Source: PWQG01 sp050486205
GTDB lineage: Bacteria; Pseudomonadota; Gammaproteobacteria; Pseudomonadales; Pseudohongiellaceae
Assembly: GCA_050486205.1 (NCBI GenBank)
Contig: JBJHCW010000005.1
Coordinates: 248,001-312,000 of the forward strand
Length of the DNA: 64,000 nucleotides
Reading direction: 5' to 3'
Shown: piece after piece, positions 61,275-64,000 of the stretch
How the letters are laid out: each line of letters opens with the position of its first letter
Numbering within the stretch: the first letter of the stretch is position 1
Notes under the pieces: model-generated
What the model was told of the DNA's origin: nothing
Database searches by the model: none
What the model saw: the letters and a program-made list of their open reading frames with translations, nothing else
Translations under genes and position numbers: made by a program

Positions 61275-62552
61275 ATGCGTTTTTTTCGTGATATGTCAGC
61301 GCTGATGTTTTCCTTGCTGCTGGGGCTGGCTTCAACAGTCGCGGCGGCTGGCGAGCTGGTCTACGGCAATGCTGCCGATGTGGGTATGTCCGCAGAACGT
61401 CTGGACCGCATTGCACCATTCATCCAGCGATATATCGATGATGGCGAGCTGGTGGGGGCGACCACAATGATTGCCCGGCGCGGTCAAGTGGTCCACTTCG
61501 AGACCTATGGCACTCTCAACAAGAACACTGGCCAGTCAATCGAGCGCGACAGTATCTTTCGTATCTATTCCATGACCAAGCCTATTACCACTCTGGCGGT
61601 CATGCAGCTGGTCGAACAGGGCCGTCTCCAGTTGACCGACCCCGTATCGCGCTACCTGCCCGGTTTTGCCGATGCACGAGTGGCTGCCGAGGGTGGTGCA
61701 CTGGTGCCGCAGGCGCGTGAGATGACGGTTCAGATGCTGATGACACACACGGCAGGGCTGACCTATGGCGTGTTCGGTGACACCCTGGTAGATCGCAGAT
61801 ACCGCGATGCCAATGTCATGGCCAGCCCCGACAATACTGAATTCATCAACCGGCTCAGTGGCCTGCCGCTGCAGTTCCAGCCCGGCACTCGGTATCACTA
61901 CAGTGTGGCAACCGATGTGCTTGGGGCCCTGGTCGAAGTCGTGTCCGGCCAGTCGCTGGGCGATTATTTTGACGAACACATTTTTGGTCCGCTGGGCATG
62001 GTGGATACATTTTTTGCTGTGCCTGAAGACAAGCTCGATCGCTTTGGCACCAACCACACCTTCAATCCGGCTACCGGTCAACTCGAAGTCAGTGATGATC
62101 CGCAATCCAGCAATTTTGTCACCCGTCGCACGTTCGAGTCCGGTGGCGGCGGCCTGTTGTCCACAACCGAGGACTATATGCGGTTCAGTCAGATGCTGCT
62201 CAACGGCGGAGAACTCAACGGCAGCCGTATAATCGGAAAGAAAACCCTGGAATATATGACACAGAACCATCTTCCCGGCATTTTCGGCGTGGACGGTGCA
62301 TCTGGTGACGCGTTGCCCGGCTTTGCGGCCGGCACGGGTTTCGGGCTTGGATTTGCAGTGGTGGAAGATCCCACCCGCACCGGTGTCATCGGTTCAGTTG
62401 GTGAGTATTACTGGGGTGGCGCGGCCGGTACTATTTTCTGGATTGATCCTGTAGAGGATCTGGCTGCAGTGGTGATGGTTCAACACATGAATGTGCAGGT
62501 GCCGCTGCGCAGCAAGTTCAAGACACTGACCTATTCCGCCCTGACTGATTGA
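61275..62552 (+). CDS. Serine hydrolase, class C beta-lactamase-related
   Basis: A 425-aa exported protein with a signal peptide (~1-25). The acylating Ser99 and Lys102 form SMTK (YSMTKPITTLAVMQL), and a Tyr-x-x motif appears in YHYSVATDVLG near residue 210. The later ESGGGGLLSTTEDYMRFSQML stretch and FGLGFAVVEDP are typical of esterase/beta-lactamase-like proteins (family S12). Substrate unknown: esterase, D-aminopeptidase or lactamase. The ATG has GGGGAG eight bases upstream. It follows the acylase gene by 78 bp and may be co-transcribed. Confidence 0.88.
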   Translation: MRFFRDMSALMFSLLLGLASTVAAAGELVYGNAADVGMSAERLDRIAPFIQRYIDDGELVGATTMIARRGQVVHFETYGTLNKNTGQSIERDSIFRIYSMTKPITTLAVMQLVEQGRLQLTDPVSRYLPGFADARVAAEGGALVPQAREMTVQMLMTHTAGLTYGVFGDTLVDRRYRDANVMASPDNTEFINRLSGLPLQFQPGTRYHYSVATDVLGALVEVVSGQSLGDYFDEHIFGPLGMVDTFFAVPEDKLDRFGTNHTFNPATGQLEVSDDPQSSNFVTRRTFESGGGGLLSTTEDYMRFSQMLLNGGELNGSRIIGKKTLEYMTQNHLPGIFGVDGASGDALPGFAAGTGFGLGFAVVEDPTRTGVIGSVGEYYWGGAAGTIFWIDPVEDLAAVVMVQHMNVQVPLRSKFKTLTYSALTD

Positions 62553-62578
62553 TCCGCTGACCACAGGAAATCTGCAAC

Positions 62579-63718
62579 ATGCCTTACGATGCAAACGGAA
62601 ACGCTGCGGTCATCAGTGGCTCGGGCCTTTGGACACCGGAACATGTCGTGACCAACGAGGAGCTGGTCATTGCACTGAATGCCTATGCCGATCGTTTCAA
62701 TGCAGATCATCAGTCCGGGATTGAAGCGGGTACGGTGGATCCGGTGATGAAATCCGATCCGGGTTTCATCGAGAAAGCCAGTGGCATCAAGCAGCGGCAT
62801 GTTTACGTGAAAGAAGGCATTCTGGACATCGATCGGATGTGTCCGGTGATTTCCGAACGCGGAGAAGGTGAGCTCAGCCATCAGGCAGAGATTGCTCTGG
62901 CTGCAGCCCGTGACGCACTTGCTGCCGCCAAACGCGAGCCATCGGATATTGATGCAGTCATCGTCAGTTGTGCCTATACACAGCGCGCATATCCGGCCAT
63001 CGCCATTGAAGTGCAGGATGCATTGGGCATTGATGGTTTTGGTTTTGACATGCTGGTTGCCTGTTCCGCGGCAACATTTGCCCTGCATCGTGCCTGGGAA
63101 ATGGTGTTGTCCGGCACTGCCAGGGCAGTATTGCTGATCAATCCCGAACTGGTGACTCCGCAGATAAACTTCAAGGACAGGGACAGTCATTTCATCTTTG
63201 GTGATGTGGCCACGGCGATGATTGTCGAGCGCTCTGATCTGGCGCACAGTGAGCACCAGTTTGACATTCTGGGTACCAAGGCAAAAACTGTCTATTCCAG
63301 TAACATACGTTCCAATTTTGGATACATGTCACATGCTTTTGGTGGCGACCCGTTTGCCGAAGACAAATTGTTCCATCAGGAAGGCCGGTCGGTATTCAAG
63401 GAAGTCTGCCCGATGGCCGCCGAACATATTGCCAGTCATCTTGCGCAATATGATCTGGTACCGGCAGATGTGCGACGATGGTGGTTGCATCAGGCGAATA
63501 TCAACATGAACCAGCTGATCGCCAAAAAACTGCTGGGAGAGTTACCCGGTCCCGATGTGGCGCCAATTGTGCTTGACCGATATGCCAATACGGCATCAGC
63601 CGGATCAATCATTGCCTTTCATCTGCATCACAGGGACATGCGGGCTGGTGATCACGGTGTGATCTGTTCATTTGGCGCAGGATATTCCATCGGCAGTCTT
63701 GTTGTACGGAAACGCTGA
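62579..63718 (+). CDS. Beta-ketoacyl-ACP synthase III homologue
   Basis: A 379-aa thiolase-fold condensing enzyme with the FabH triad: Cys162 (VACSAATF), His304 (WWLHQANIN) and Asn337 (NTASAGS). The protein is longer than E. coli FabH (317) because of an extended N-terminal region (SGIEAGTVDPVMKSDPGFIEKASGI). It resembles the Pseudomonas PA3286-type enzymes, which feed medium acyl chains from beta-oxidation into fatty acid synthesis. A role with the neighbouring acylase is only suggested by proximity. It starts 26 bp after the serine hydrolase gene. Confidence 0.87.
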   Translation: MPYDANGNAAVISGSGLWTPEHVVTNEELVIALNAYADRFNADHQSGIEAGTVDPVMKSDPGFIEKASGIKQRHVYVKEGILDIDRMCPVISERGEGELSHQAEIALAAARDALAAAKREPSDIDAVIVSCAYTQRAYPAIAIEVQDALGIDGFGFDMLVACSAATFALHRAWEMVLSGTARAVLLINPELVTPQINFKDRDSHFIFGDVATAMIVERSDLAHSEHQFDILGTKAKTVYSSNIRSNFGYMSHAFGGDPFAEDKLFHQEGRSVFKEVCPMAAEHIASHLAQYDLVPADVRRWWLHQANINMNQLIAKKLLGELPGPDVAPIVLDRYANTASAGSIIAFHLHHRDMRAGDHGVICSFGAGYSIGSLVVRKR

Positions 63719-63758
63719 CGATTTCAAAGGCCCGGATTCCGGCAAGGGGGAGGGCGTC

Positions 63759-64000
63759 ATGAGACACTGGATTTTGTTGTCAGGCCTGATCGCGGCTTTA
63801 GGCGTCGCCATGTCCGGGGCCATGGCACTGGCTCATGATGAACCGGCAGACCCGGCTCCCGGCCAGGCGTCAGACGGTGCTGACATCACCGAATCTGCCA
63901 TCAGGTCATTGCCACACCATCAGGTACCCATTGAGGAAATTATTGTGCGGGGGGAGCGTAGCCCGCGCCTGTGGCGCATGCATATCGAGCGCGCCGAGGA
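63759..64000 (+). CDS. Exported protein, N-terminal part (cut by window edge)
   Basis: An open frame begins at the ATG after GGGGGAGGG and runs off the window (80 codons visible). The N-terminus MRHWILLSGLIAALGVAMSG is a signal peptide with cleavage near ALAHD. The mature part has an acidic, Pro/Ala-rich opening followed by EEIIVRGERSPRLWRMHIER. The first part could be a TonB-box-like segment, but the length and family cannot be judged from this fragment. Confidence 0.65.
   Translation, partial: MRHWILLSGLIAALGVAMSGAMALAHDEPADPAPGQASDGADITESAIRSLPHHQVPIEEIIVRGERSPRLWRMHIERAE

Noticed and set aside
1..64000. tRNA, rRNA, CRISPR arrays, insertion sequences, prophage or toxin-antitoxin genes
   Set aside because: None was recognised by reading the sequence; a tRNA or covariance-model scan would be needed to exclude small RNAs fully.

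Overview
This window looks like a chromosomal segment of a free-living, probably marine, gammaproteobacterium. The first 22 kb follow the Pseudomonas-type core order lpxB-rnhB-dnaE-accA-tilS-pyrG-kdsA-eno-ftsB-ispD-ispF-truD-pcm-nlpD-rpoS-fdxA-mutS-pncC-recA-recX, with surE missing and a DUF368 gene inserted between pcm and nlpD. A more exact placement (for example near the OMG/Pseudohongiella-like lineages) is only a guess from the accessory content. No tRNA, rRNA, CRISPR, IS element or phage gene was recognised.

Layout. 1-22,497: dense, mostly co-directional housekeeping genes for lipid A, DNA replication and repair, fatty acid, nucleotide and isoprenoid synthesis, and the stationary-phase sigma factor. 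They include a clear LexA box at recA and a CRP/Vfr-like site before rpoS. 22,484-26,588: a minus-strand three-gene set (predicted blue-copper-like exported protein, DUF3034 outer-membrane protein, lipoprotein truncated globin) divergent from a membrane class III nucleotide cyclase. 26,678-31,036: small heat-shock protein with a near-perfect sigma-32 promoter, prpC/prpB of the methylcitrate cycle, and UDP-glucose dehydrogenase. 31,333-37,605: TorF-type porin, GT9 glycosyltransferase, rfbB, a TonB-dependent receptor and a Bax-type glucosaminidase.

37,771-49,345 is the most distinctive part. It holds a secreted PQQ-type dehydrogenase, a diguanylate cyclase and a large zinc metalloprotease, then a compact plus-strand operon for a tryptophan-tryptophylquinone (TTQ) amine dehydrogenase: heavy chain, MauE, MauD, Tat-exported light chain, monohaem cytochrome c and a MauG-like di-haem enzyme. 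A membrane TlpA-type thioredoxin faces it on the other strand. The light chain keeps both TTQ tryptophans, all 12 conserved cysteines and one active-site Asp. The other position (methylamine dehydrogenase beta-Asp32) is Ser, the strongest novelty lead in the window.

49,393-56,389: L-serine dehydratase and an aa3-type cytochrome oxidase locus (CtaG-like protein, small membrane protein, fused subunit I/III, lipoprotein subunit II) with DUF2231 and CopD-like neighbours. 56,461-64,000: YjbQ, a cold-shock protein, a DUF4399 protein, a lipoprotein, an acyl-homoserine-lactone-acylase-like Ntn hydrolase, a serine hydrolase, a KAS III homologue and a cut-off exported protein.

The energy genes fit together as an inference: periplasmic quinoprotein dehydrogenases would pass electrons through the small cytochrome c to the CuA-containing oxidase.
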